A stretch of 64,000 nt of DNA from Periconia sp. R9002 (taxonomy: Eukaryota; Ascomycota; Dothideomycetes; Pleosporales; Periconiaceae). Below, piece by piece: positions 32,920 through 44,056 of this stretch. The DNA lies in NCBI GenBank assembly GCA_023627715.1, contig JAMAHW010000001.1, positions 1,178,001 to 1,242,000 of the forward strand, read 5' to 3'. Each line of letters starts with the position of its first letter. Within the stretch, counting starts at the first letter, position 1. Position numbers and translations under genes: made by a program. Below the pieces are notes generated by a model, which saw only the letters and a list, made by a program, of their open reading frames with translations, was not told the DNA's origin and searched no databases.

Positions 32920-34232
32920 ATGAATGGGTTTAGTGAACACGGTCTCGACGAGGACGCCTTCGGAGTGTCGTCTTCAAAGGGCGGGATCGCGAGTTTCGAT
33001 GCGTTTCGTGGGTTTACCTTGTTCCCTCAATTGCATTTGTGACGGGGTGTGAATTGCTCTTGAGCGCGCAAATGCTAACATGATGGTGCAGCAAAAACCA
33101 AGAAGACGTACCTCACCCGCGGTCGCGACTCTTCGTCCTGGACGGTCCTCCTCATCCTAACATGCATCTACCTCTCGTGGTCGGAAATCAGTCGCTGGAT
33201 GACCGGGACAACGAGCCACACTTTCTCCGTGGAGAAGGGCGTGTCGCATGATATGCAGATCAATGTGGATATTGTGGTGAAGATGTACTGCGCCGACCTC
33301 CATGTCAATATGCAGGATGCGGCGGGTGACCGGACCCTTGCTGGGGATTTGTTACGCAAGCAGCCCACGCAGTGGGAGCAGTGGAATAAGGATAAGAACG
33401 TACATGCGTTGGCAGAGGGGGATGCTGGCCACCCTGGCTGGGATGAGATGTGGGATGTACATGACCAGCTGGGCGCGGCGGGCAAGAGGAAGAAGTTCCC
33501 CAAGACGCCCAAGGTTAGGGGTATGCCGGACTCGTGTAGGATTTATGGCTCGCTGGATGGGAATAAGGTGCAGGGTGATTTCCACATCACGGCAAGAGGA
33601 CACGGATACCTTGAATTTGGGGAGCATTTGGATCATAAAGGTATGCGGTTTCGCGGGGATCAGGAGGCATGGCTAACGCAGCACCAGTATTCAACTTCTC
33701 CCACATCATCAACGAGTTATCCTTTGGACCTTACTACCCTTCTCTCGAGAACCCTCTAGACAAGACCAAAGCCACCACCGACGAGCACTTTTACAAGTTC
33801 CAATACTACCTAAGCATCGTCCCGACCATCTACACCGACGACGCCTCGCTGCTCCCGCTCCTCGAATCCGTCAACCGCCAGGGCAAGAGCCACCCGGCCA
33901 AATCCATCTTCTCGTCGCTGCACGCCATCAAAACCAACCAGTACGCTGTGACCAGCCAGAGCCACACGGTGCCCGAGAACTGGGTCCCCGGCATCTTCGT
34001 CAAGTTCGACATCGAGCCCATCATGCTGACGGTCGCCGAGGAATGGGGTGGTTTCTTCCCGCTCCTCATCCGGCTCGTCAACGTCATCTCCGGCGTCATG
34101 GTCGCCGGCGGTTGGTGCTGGCAGATGTTCGATTGGGGCCTCGAGGTGTGGGGTCGCAAGCAGAGGAGTCGCGGGTCCAACATGGGTGTGCTGGGAAGCT
34201 TTGGTGGGAAGGAGAAGATGGCTTTTGATTAG
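32920..34232 (+). CDS. ERV41: COPII-vesicle cargo receptor ERV41/ERGIC2, 393 aa
   Basis: Exons 32920-33007, 33092-33640 and 33688-34232; introns of 84 and 47 nt; total 1182 nt. The first exon encodes MNGFSEHGLDEDAFGV and ends FDAF|PKTKKTYLTRG. One transmembrane span lies near residues 46-62 (WTVLLILTCIYLSW). The luminal part has the ERV signature: HDMQINVDIVVKMYCADLHVN, then SCRIYGSLDGNKVQGDFHIT, then FNFSHIINELSFGPYYPSLENPLD. A second span (~325-350) precedes a short cytosolic tail. By family knowledge Erv41 works with Erv46 to retrieve and sort cargo between ER and early Golgi. Length matches fungal relatives. Confidence 0.92.
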
Positions 34233-35162
34233 GGGTTGATTCATAAAAGAATCCCGTATGTGGGGATTTTTTCTCAGCAAGTGAATTGATGATAGCGGTC
34301 GCATGGATGGCGTTTTTTGGCATGGGTTTTTTTTTTTTTTTTTTTTTTTTTGCGAACAAGAAAGGGTATACCTGTAGCTTTCGCTTCTTGAACGTGTTGG
34401 TGTATGTAAGTGCTGAATATAACGGTGTATACATGCATTTGGCATGATGATTCTTATATTTTGATTAAATCCCCTTTGACGGTATGAACAAACATCAACG
34501 AACCATCACAAGCCATCCCTACCTACTCATACAAGGTAGCTAACTCATATCACCCTTCCCATGCTCACCCCAAATCCACGTCTACCCCATTATTAGCGAC
34601 AAATCTCGGAACCTCTCGCATCCCAATGGCCGATGGTAGTGCCGTGCTGCAGTGCTCCGGTGGTCTCGGACGGGACCCGAGGCGGCCGCACCCTGTTTAG
34701 AAAACTTCGCTCTTGATAGGTAGACCTGCGAGACGATTACCGTATATGTATCACAGTGTGGTCGCCTCTCCTTTTTGGCTGACTTTTGTGCAAGTTCTAT
34801 GTTCCGGTCCCCCCACAGTCATCTCGATTCTCACCCAGCGATTACGGTCTGTTGCGAATGATTCTACACACGCTGCCCGAGGCCTCCGGCCAGACTTACG
34901 GCGTTTGGTGGGGGTTTTGTGAGGTGGATGGGTTATAACTGATGCCTGGCGGCGACTGAGGAGGTAGAAGGAGAGAGTTCAAGTATCTCAAGAACCAAGT
35001 ATTGTTTAATATCTTAATTGTTTTTCCCGCCTCCTTTGAAATTCTTGGTCGATTATTATAACTGCTCGCTCGAGCGAGAGTCGCATTACATAATTTTCCA
35101 ACCCAGCCAATCAGCATCCACCCTCACATTTTGACCCTCTCCTTTCCGCTTTCCGAAGAAAG
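34233..35162. other. Intergenic region with a long T tract
   Basis: Holds a 25-base T run at 34327-34351 just after ERV41, and then the 5' region of the ceramide-synthase gene. No supported gene. Confidence 0.55.
34327..34351 (+). repeat. 25-base homopolymer T tract
   Basis: Uninterrupted T run about 95 bases downstream of the ERV41 stop codon. Confidence 0.9.
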
Positions 35163-36754
35163 ATGAAGACCTCCACTCCCCCAACTTCGCACTCGCCTCT
35201 CCCCCCTCAATTCCGCCGCGTGAAAATGGCGTCCGCCGAACTCGACTCGACCACCACCGCGCAGAAATCGTCCTCATCGTCGTCCAAGACTCAGAATGGC
35301 AGCAGCGGCAAGGTGGGCAGGAGGCGGAACGGGAGCGTCTTGGGCGCTGAACTTCCGGGCGACAGTGATGTCGCTGCTTTCTCGACGCTAGGGAGTCCGC
35401 CCGCCACGCCGACGGAGAGTTCGGTAAGTGATTGAGGACTGAGAGAGAGGCGGAGGGGGGAAACGTTTTACTTACTGGGGATATTTGCAGCGTGAGAAAT
35501 CCGGTCGTCGTTCGAAACGTCGCACCGTCAGGAGAGCCCTTTCGAAATGGAAACGCATGTGTCTCCGACACACATGGCTGCTTCCCCTTACGCTTATGAT
35601 TGCTTTGCTTTCGCTGTACTTTGTTCGCCCCGGTCCGTCGAATCCTCTCCACTACGCCATCTTCCTCTCGTACCCGCTTCCGCAATCCCCTGGCGATGAC
35701 AGCCCCATCCAGTATGGCAAGGGTGCATGCGACTTCGCTTTTGTCGGCTTCTACGTTATCGTCCTCTCGTTTACCCGCGAATTCATTACGCAGCGGTTCC
35801 TACGTCCGCTTGCGATACACTACGGCATACGGTCGAAAGCGAAGCAGGCTCGTTTTATGGAACAGGGGTACACGGCTGTATACTTTGCCCTCTTTGGACC
35901 GTTTGGACTCTGGGTCATGAGCCGGACGCCGATTTGGTACTTCAACACTACGGCCATGTACGAGGGGTTCCCGCACAGGACGCACGAGTCGTATTTCAAG
36001 GCGTATTACTTGTTGCAGGCTAGCTACTGGGCTCAGCAGATGATTGTGCTGCTGCTCATGCTCGAAAAGCCCCGCAAGGATTTCAAGGAGTTGGTCGCTC
36101 ACCACTTCATCACCTTGGCCTTGATCTGGTGCAGCTACCGATTCCACTTTACCTACATGGGCCTCGCTGTTTACATCACACACGACATTTCCGACTTTTT
36201 CCTGGCGGTACGTGCACACCCCCGAAACTCAAAATTTCCCCGCAACCCCCCTTCCAAACGAACCCTACTAACCTAAAAAATCACAGACATCCAAGGTCCT
36301 CAACTACGTCGACGCCTTCATCGTAACCCCCTTCTTCTTCGTCTTCATGTGCATGTGGGCCTACCTCCGTCACTTCGTCAACCTCAAGATCCTCTACTCA
36401 GTCCTCACCGAGTTCCGCACCGTCGGTCCTTACGAGCTCAACTGGGAAACGCAGCAGTACAAGTGCTGGATCGCGCAGGTCATTACGTTTTCGCTGCTCG
36501 CCGCCCTGCAGGCCGTCAATCTCTTCTGGTTCTTCCTCATCTGCCGCATCGCGTACCGCTTCATCGCGAACAACCCGCTCGAGGACGACCGCAGCGAGTA
36601 CGAGGATTCGGAGGCGGAGGAGGAGGCTAAGAAGGAGAAGAAGAGTAGGAAAGGAGGGAAGGCGGCGAGTGTGGGTAACGCTGCGCCGCCTACGCCCAAG
36701 TTGTTGGTTAATGGCGAGGCGGTGAATGGCGATGGGTTGCGTGAGAGGAAGTAG
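35163..36754 (+). CDS. Ceramide synthase, LAG1/LAC1 type (TLC domain), 481 aa
   Basis: Exons 35163-35423, 35491-36207 and 36287-36754; introns of 67 and 79 nt. A Ser/Thr-rich cytosolic N-terminus (~1-115, with a basic RRSKRRTVRRALSKWKR end) precedes several membrane spans and the TLC/Lag1 motif. The family's paired histidines lie near residues 291-292 in KELVAHHFITLALIW. They are followed by YRFHFTYMGLAVYITHDISDFFLA|TSK and the conserved aspartates. The C-terminal tail is acidic then Lys-rich (EYEDSEAEEEAKKEKKSRK), a typical cytosolic tail of fungal Lag1/Lac1. It acylates sphingoid bases with fatty acyl-CoA in the ER. An in-frame ATG at 35226 is an alternative start. Which paralogue (LAG1 or LAC1, BAR1 in moulds) cannot be decided here. 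Confidence 0.9.
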
Positions 36755-39700
36755 GTTAGGCTTGCCTTTGTCGTGGTTTGGTTTGGATGGTATTTGATGA
36801 CTTTTTTTTTGTTTCTTGTTGGGGAAAATGCCCGGATAGTTATTGATGTGGTTAGCTCTATGATTGTGGGGAAAAAAAGAAAGCTTTTGTATCTACCTAT
36901 ATGTTTGGCATGGTTTGGTTTGGTTCGGATGGGGTTTCTTAGAGTGTGTGTGTGTGAAGGTGTGTTGGGTCCCTGGTCCTTGGGTCTTTAGTTGAGGGTT
37001 GGTTGGTGGTTGAACAATCTTCTTTTTTTCCTTTCTTCTTCGTTTTCTCTTTCTGGGTACTTATTTTTGTATAAATATAATACACTTTTTCTTATTTCAC
37101 TATTAGAATTTTACTTATTCTTCGGGAAGGAGGAGTAGTTAGAAGAGAAATTAGCTGCTTTTCCTCTATCACTTTGTATCTTCTCGCTTCTTATTTACTC
37201 CTCGTCCGAAGTCTAAGTAGTAAGTAACTAACAAAAACTAGGTCTACGCTCACTTCCATCTTACCCCGTGTTCTCTTCCTTTCCCCTTCTCTCTTCTTTT
37301 CTATTAAATTAATGCGATTATGAGATAGTCCTACGTTCGTCCTAGCTATATAGGAAAAGAGAAAGAAGGGAAGAGGGGAGAAGAAGTTTAGTATATAATA
37401 CACTCCCCTTCTATTGGGATTGATTCATTTTAGTAATAATAGTAGTAGGAAAGGGAAAGGGAAAAGTAGGGAGAGTGTAGGGAGAGTGTAGGGTGGTGGT
37501 GGGAGGTTGTTTTGTATCTAGGAGTAGGAGGTTATAAGGAGGAGAGGAACGAATAGGGTGGGTGTATAGGGGAGAGGGGAAAGCGAAGGGGAAGGATGGG
37601 GCATAGATTCTTTTTTGTCTAGGAGAATGCGGGTTACTTGAAAGAAAAAAAGATGGAAAATGTAGGAAGGAGAGATAGAGGAGATATTATAGAGATGGTA
37701 GTAGTATAGACGTAGATTATCTAGTAGGTTAGAAAGGTTGCTAGGGATATTCAAATGTACAAATTCAAGTATGCTTTATTTCAAAACAACCTAGAAAGGC
37801 ACTAAAAAACGCTCTTTTTAAATGTAAATATCTATATCTTTGTATTTTAACTATCTCTATAGGAAGTAATTGCGTATAAATAACGCACCTTGTCCCTCTT
37901 TTTTCTTTACCTACTAAGATTAATCTAAGTGTACTGTTAAGAGTTTGTGAAGAGAGTGAACTATTAGAACGACTAGATATTAACTTAACAAAATGGTACT
38001 CTCTTCTTTGCTAGGATTCTACTTGTGATGAGGTTTATTATGTTACGAGTGTTGGTTTTACACGGTTTTTCTATTATATGTAAAGCGGTAGAAGCGTAGT
38101 AGGTTAGTAATAGAGAGTGTTTAAAGTGTATGTGTAAATAGACAAATAGAAAAGAAATGTGGAGGAATAGATTCAGTCGGTTCTAATTTATTCCTGGGCT
38201 ATACTGTTTTTACAATCAACTTACGATAGGAATCATAATCAAATGCTACATCAAATCTGAAAGGTTTCTAACCCACCCCCCTATAACCCCCTTTCCCTCT
38301 ACTCCGAAACCCATCCCTACATAAACCCCAACCCCTAAACTAAAACCTCCAAAAACCAAACACACTCGAACCCCTCCCTACTATAAATACATCCAACCCA
38401 TTATCCTACAGCATCGCCTTACCCACTCCATCACTAACAAACCCCAAAACCTAAAACCCACCCTTACCCAATCAACCTTTCCATCCCGCGACCCAATTCG
38501 ACTATTTACCACATCCATCCATCCAGCCCACCACACCACACCACACCCACTCACTCCTGCACGACATACCTACCCTACCTAGACCCTTTTTTTAATCGGG
38601 GCGCGCATGCAAGTGAGATTAGCTAGTGGTGGGGGCCGCGGAAATGGTTCGCTAACAACGAAGGGTAAAGTGTCTGGTACGGTACGTACGAAGCGAGGAT
38701 TTTGCCATCTTTGTCTGGGTTGTTAGGGTTTGGGGGGAAGGGGTGTTGGGTGGGGGCTGTTTGGTTTGGTTGGTAGTTGTTGGATGAATTGGATTTAGGT
38801 ATGCTGTTCCTAGGTAGGTATGTATTGCGAGGTCTAGTTAGGTAGTTGGTTGGATCGCGCTGCCCGAAGAGTGATGGGTCTCTCGCGCGCTCGCGGTGTG
38901 GTAGGTAATGAAGAAATGCATGATTGAACGAACTTAGATACGCATTAAGGTGTTTGACTTGGGGTGGGTAGCTAGTCCGTGATACGATACTATGTACGGG
39001 CGTCCGGAAAAAAGTTGACTGACTGATATGCTGACTACATACCACATGGCAGCATCCACCACAAGCTGAAGCCGTAAAACGTCATCAGCGACAGCGCTAA
39101 GAATTCGGTAGGCGGATGATGAATGATGGACCCTCTCTCTCTCTCGTAATTGCCCTAAAGGAGGATAGGGAAAGGTCATCTAGGGTGGCGGGCGCACGTA
39201 TGTACCCGTCAATAAATGCCGTGCACCACACCATGTGACATGCCATGACATTTGACGCCCCCAAAAGGAGGGCCGACACACACGTTTACGACCGCAGGGC
39301 ACAGGTTTACCGCTTGAGTGACGTGTGAAGTGAGAGGGAATGTGTGTGTGACTCTGGCTCTCTGGCACCGAGCGGCTCCTTGTGCGTTTTGTGGTATTGA
39401 ACAGTGGAGGACCGAGCCGTGTCGCAGGCCATGTACGTCAAGAAAGCGTGCGGGTAGAATTGATATGATGTGTACTGTACGTGAGCCATAACGTGTTACC
39501 TATCAGAGCGTCGATCCGCCAGGATTGTCGTGCGTAATAAACTCTAACCACGGCATTGGTTTTACGAGCGTCGTGAGGCTGTCGCTGTTCTAGGGAGAGC
39601 GCAGCGCCCTCGCCAGTACGAAATAGTGCATGTAGTGCGTTCGTTTGGGGGGGACGTGGGGTGGGGGCCAAATGGATTCGGCTCGCTCTACGGACTTGGA

Positions 39701-41436
39701 AGTGGGAGCGATCCTTTTCCTAGCCTGTCTCCTGTCTCCGTTTTGGGAATTGCTTCGGTCAACTCGGTCGTGGGAAGATTAGAACGGACGGATTATATGA
39801 CTTTTCGTTGTTTTCTCACGAGCTTTAACTTATTTTTGCTCATCTTGCGTAAGGGCTGTTTTCAGTCGTACAGGTGGCCTTTTGATTAGTCTAAGTTGAA
39901 CGACCGGATGAGCCAAGCATAGACAGTGTGTGTGCGTGTGTGAAATCTTCCATAATCGGGCGCTTTGTGATTCCATCGGGGCGTACGTTAGGAATATCTG
40001 CGATGTACGAGCGAAGCACAGAGACTTGCTTGGTATGACGTGACTGCGCATTTTTGCCTGGATGTCGATGCTCGTGGGATTAGTATATCCGTTGGTGCTG
40101 GCTGCACCGTCGGCATCCTTTTACGAGGCGCCCCCAATGCTGAGGTTGATACATCCGCGCAGTGCTGTACAGCAATATTGTCTTGGGCGGCCGGAACCTT
40201 TGCTCTGGGTGCGGAATCTTCTTCTCCCGGCATATCGAATACGGGCAAATCGATAATCGTCGGACGCTTTCATGCGAAACGGGTTTCAACAAGTCTTTCG
40301 ATTGCTATTTTTTGAACGTTTGGTTTGGTGTGTTGGAAGTGATGATTAGTTAGTCTTGGTCCGACGACGGATACGACACGGTTGGTTATCCGAGTGGATT
40401 CATCAGCAATCAAATCGGGTCCTTGGTCTCCAATGATGATAGCAAATTGGCAATCATTGGACTTGGACGTGGTGGCCTTGAGGGAACGGCGTGAACGAAC
40501 ATTTCCGCCTTGCCACGACTCCCATTCATCTGCTTTCGGATACTGCTAGGCAGGAGCGGTCGTTCGGAGATCTCCAGCTTGTACACTGAAATGAGTCGTA
40601 GCTATTTCTATATTTTTTCCCCGGTTGGAAATCATGCACGATTCCCGGGGCGGGCGCGGGATATTTTTATGGGAACCTGGCTCGCCTCGGGGAAAAATGT
40701 ACTGTACAACTAGGTCCGCTTACATACATCCACAAGCGTAGAGTTATCTAAGATGATTCAATGATTGTATAAGATTGCCAAGTAGTACGAGTGGATTTTC
40801 CGTGGGAGACCTTACACGGACCAGCTGTAGGTAATGACCAGCTAGTCTAGTTAGTATACCGCGCGCGTGCGCGTACGCAAGCATCAGCGTATCCAACCTC
40901 TCACCTCATCCAGAACCACCGCCTGCTTGCCCCTTTCGAACGACCCTTTGCCGACCGCTTCCAAATTACTCGGGTTAGGGTTGGGGACCAAAACCCCGGC
41001 ATTGACGCCCTCCCCCCCTCGCTTTATGTGCCTAGTTGTGTGGTTTCCCAATCGGAAAACCTCGCAATAAAGCTCAGCCACACTGAGCACCGCCAGCCTT
41101 AGATCTGTGAGACATGGCAGCTAATCGTCCCCTTCAGCTGGGTCGGCGACAGAGCTAAGATTCAGTCGACGGTGACCTGTCTGTCATGGAGGATCGTTGT
41201 GTCTCGATACGATGAATGGTCTCGCCGCATAAAAGCCCTAGCTACTCGTCAGCGCCGCCTCGTAGCCGCCACACGACACGACACGATTCATTTCCAACGT
41301 TCCCCGCGCGATGCTAATTTAATATCTCTCCTATCGCCTTATCTTTTATAATAAACCCTTAATACTCTTCTTCTTGCATTCTCGCTCCCTTACTTGATCG
41401 TCTCTTTCTTTCTTTCTATCCTTGATTCTTATAATC
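36755..41436. other. 4.7-kb gene-free tract with skewed composition
   Basis: No frame over ~140 codons and none with coding character. From ~37,000 to 38,260 it is A/T-rich. At 37,430-37,690 the plus strand is almost purely purine with many GGG runs. At 38,270-38,580 it becomes C/A-rich (accccaacccctaaac-type). 38,600-41,300 is mixed unique sequence. A pyrimidine block near 37,270-37,310 and a purine block at 37,350-37,385 could pair. The final ~150 bp before 41437 are the C/T-rich leader of the next gene. Confidence 0.6.
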
Positions 41437-43318
41437 ATGCCGTTTTGGGACACAGTCATGGACTCTCCCTCAGACATCGCCTATGGGAAGCGACTCATTC
41501 CTAATGTCATTGACGAAATCGCGCTGAAGGACCCAGACCGTATTTGCTTTTCGTTTCCATCATGCTCGCCAAATTCACACGGCAGATATCACGATGTCAC
41601 GTTTCGAACCGTAAGTAGTGAAGGATAAAAACACCGCCTCCTTGCTCTTGCAATATCTGCTAAAACCAAACGCACACAGTTTGCAAACGCGATCAACAAG
41701 ACCGCCCACTTCATTCGGAGAGAGATCGGATTTAGTGCCATGTTCGAGACAGTCATGTACCTGGGCCACCAGGATATCAGGCACTTCATCGTTCTCGTCG
41801 CACTGATGAAAACGGGACACAAAGTCCTCTTCAGCTCCCACCGCAACAGCGTAGCAGGCCACGCCGAACTTATCAAACGAAGCGATTGCGGGATTCTGCT
41901 GTACACCTCCGGGTTGTCTGTGAACCTGCTGCTGGAACGCTGCAGAATGGAATCCGTGTGCATACCGGAGCTGGATTATCTGCTCAACGACGACATACCT
42001 TGCGACCATTTTCCGTACGAAAAGACTTTTGATGAGGCTAAGAATCACCCTTGTAAGTGTGATTTGTGGAAGCCTGAGCGGGCGAAGATGCTCCACGATA
42101 CTTGGAATCCCCCTGTCACATGGAATAGGCTAACATGCTCCCCTAACTCTAGGCATAGTAGTACATACTTCGGGAACTACAGGGCTGCCTAAGCCAGTAG
42201 TATGGACACACGGCTCTCTGGCTACTGGCGACATATCACAACTCATACCGCCATTTGAAAATCGACCAACTTTATGGGGAAACCTCTTAATGCAATCGTC
42301 CAGACGATCATTCAGCGCCCTACCCATTTTCCACGGAGCAGGTCTCATAAGTGCTGTTGCCAGGGCCTGTTTCGGCCGCACTACTATCGTCATCGGACCT
42401 CCAGGGATGACAAGCGTAGACACACTTGCCCACGTCTTAGATCACGCCGACATTGATAGCGCGTTGTGTGTTCCAACGCCTCTTGAAGAAGCGGCGAACC
42501 GACCCGACATTTTACAGAAGCTTAGCAAGCTCAAGTATGTAGCCTATACAGGTGGTAAGTTTCTCTTCTCTTCTACTATATGTTACGAATAATCTGACAA
42601 CCAAGGCTCCTTATCAAAACCCGCCGGCGACACCATCTCACGCATCGTACCTATCTACTCCGTAATGGCCAGCACCGAAACTGGCATCTTCACCCAATAC
42701 GCAACCGACCCCGAAGACTGGCAATACATCTTCTTCGACCTGCACCTCAACGGCATCGAAATGCGCCCCCACCACTCCAACCTCTACGAGCTCATAATCA
42801 CGCGAGACGCCGCACAAGCCGCGCACCAGGGCATCTTCCTCAACTTCCCACATCTCGATGAATTCAGCATGTCCGATTTGTACGAAAAACACCCCACCAA
42901 ACCCTTCCTGTGGAAGTACGTCGGCCGCACAGACGACATCATCGTGTTGAAGAGCGGGTGGAATTTCAACCCCGCCGTGCACGAGCAGATCATCGGGTCC
43001 CACAGAGCAGTGCGGCACTGCGTGCTCGTCGGCACGGGGCGACACATCCCCGCCGCCATCATCGAACTCGCGCCCGAGTACGCTGATCAGGATCGCGAGA
43101 CGATGGTTGCGATGTTGGCGTCGGCCGTCGACCAGGCGAACGAGTATACCGACTCTGCGGGTCAGCTGAGGAAGGAGTGTATTGTTTTTGCGAGGAGGGA
43201 GAAGCCGTTTAAGGTTGCGGGGAAGGGGACTGTGCAGAGGAAAGCTACGGTGGCGTTGTATGAGGAGGAGATTGGAAGGCTTTATGCGGGGTTGGGGGAT
43301 GTGGAGTTTCAGTTTTGA
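41437..43318 (+). CDS. Free-standing NRPS-like adenylation (AMP-binding) enzyme, 553 aa
   Basis: Exons 41437-41610, 41680-42052, 42153-42554 and 42606-43318; introns of 69, 100 and 51 nt, all starting gtaagt; total 1662 nt. The A-domain core motif is VVHTSGTTGLPKPVVWTHGS. Then come SALPIFHGAG, YTGGSLSKPAGD, ASTETGIF (A5), WKYVGRTDDIIVLKSG (A7/A8) and a C-terminal GKGTVQRKAT with the conserved lysine of motif A10. The frame ends ~30 residues after that lysine, so no carrier, thioesterase or reductase domain follows. It resembles the N-terminal part of fungal NRPS-like (A-T-R/A-T-TE) enzymes. It may adenylate a carboxylic acid for a partner acting in trans, or be a truncated relic with intact frame. 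The substrate is unknown. Confidence 0.83.
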
Positions 43319-44056
43319 GCGGGGGTTTGCTTGAATTGAAGAGAGGTGATGTGGGTGGTGGATCAATCACCTTCCTCCTTTTGGACGCAAGAACGAAGTT
43401 TATGGTCTCGACGGCGGGGAAATTTGAACTTCGCAAAGAGGTTCTTTCCCCGCGAAAAAAGAGGCACTTTGGAAGAGGATGCTATGTGTCCGTCCGACAG
43501 AAACCAGTTTGTCTACCCTTCCAAAGGCTTCCCACGCGTCGTCGTCCTCTATAGCGCTTGCCAAACGACCAGTCTCCGGCAGCGCCAGTCTACAAATCTC
43601 GGAATCAGGAGGATATATGTCTTAGCGAGGTCAGTTCCCCACCCCCCTCCGCCCGCCAGATCTATAACTCTATATGATATATCGTTAAAGCCACTAACCT
43701 TTCCTTTACCAGGATGATCATGTTGATGATGATGAATGATAATGTACCTTATATATATAACTTTAGTATTAACATAAATGTCTAATGTAATCCCTTCCTT
43801 CCCCCCTTTCGCTCGCTCGCTCCGAAGTTAACTGAATAACTTAACTATTGATAAACATTATATAAAATGTCCACTGTGTGCGAGAGATATTGACGATGAA
43901 GCCGAATTCGACCAGCCAGCCATTTGCCAGGCAAGAAAAAATAAGAAAAAATTGGAAAGGAGAAATGTCGTAACGTCGTTAGTTTAAAAAATCACCGCCA
44001 ACCCAACCCCCCAATGCAACAGGGGGAGAGAAAAAAAAAAGAGAGCAGCATTTCTA
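43319..44056. other. Convergent 3' intergenic region
   Basis: Between the adenylating enzyme (+) and GH76 gene (-). Open stretches at 43,315-43,717 are short and overlapping. No gene supported. Confidence 0.5.

Noticed and set aside
33810..34445. 211-codon frame antisense to ERV41
   Set aside because: Includes a poly-Lys run from the T tract and mirrors the real ERV41 exon.
38280..38480. Telomere-like C-rich repeats (ccctaa-type)
   Set aside because: The motif is degenerate with no regular period and single-copy genes lie on both sides, so not a telomere.
39988..40315. Overlapping ~90-codon frames on both strands in the gene-free tract
   Set aside because: Equal length on both strands and no conserved-looking motif suggest chance open frames.
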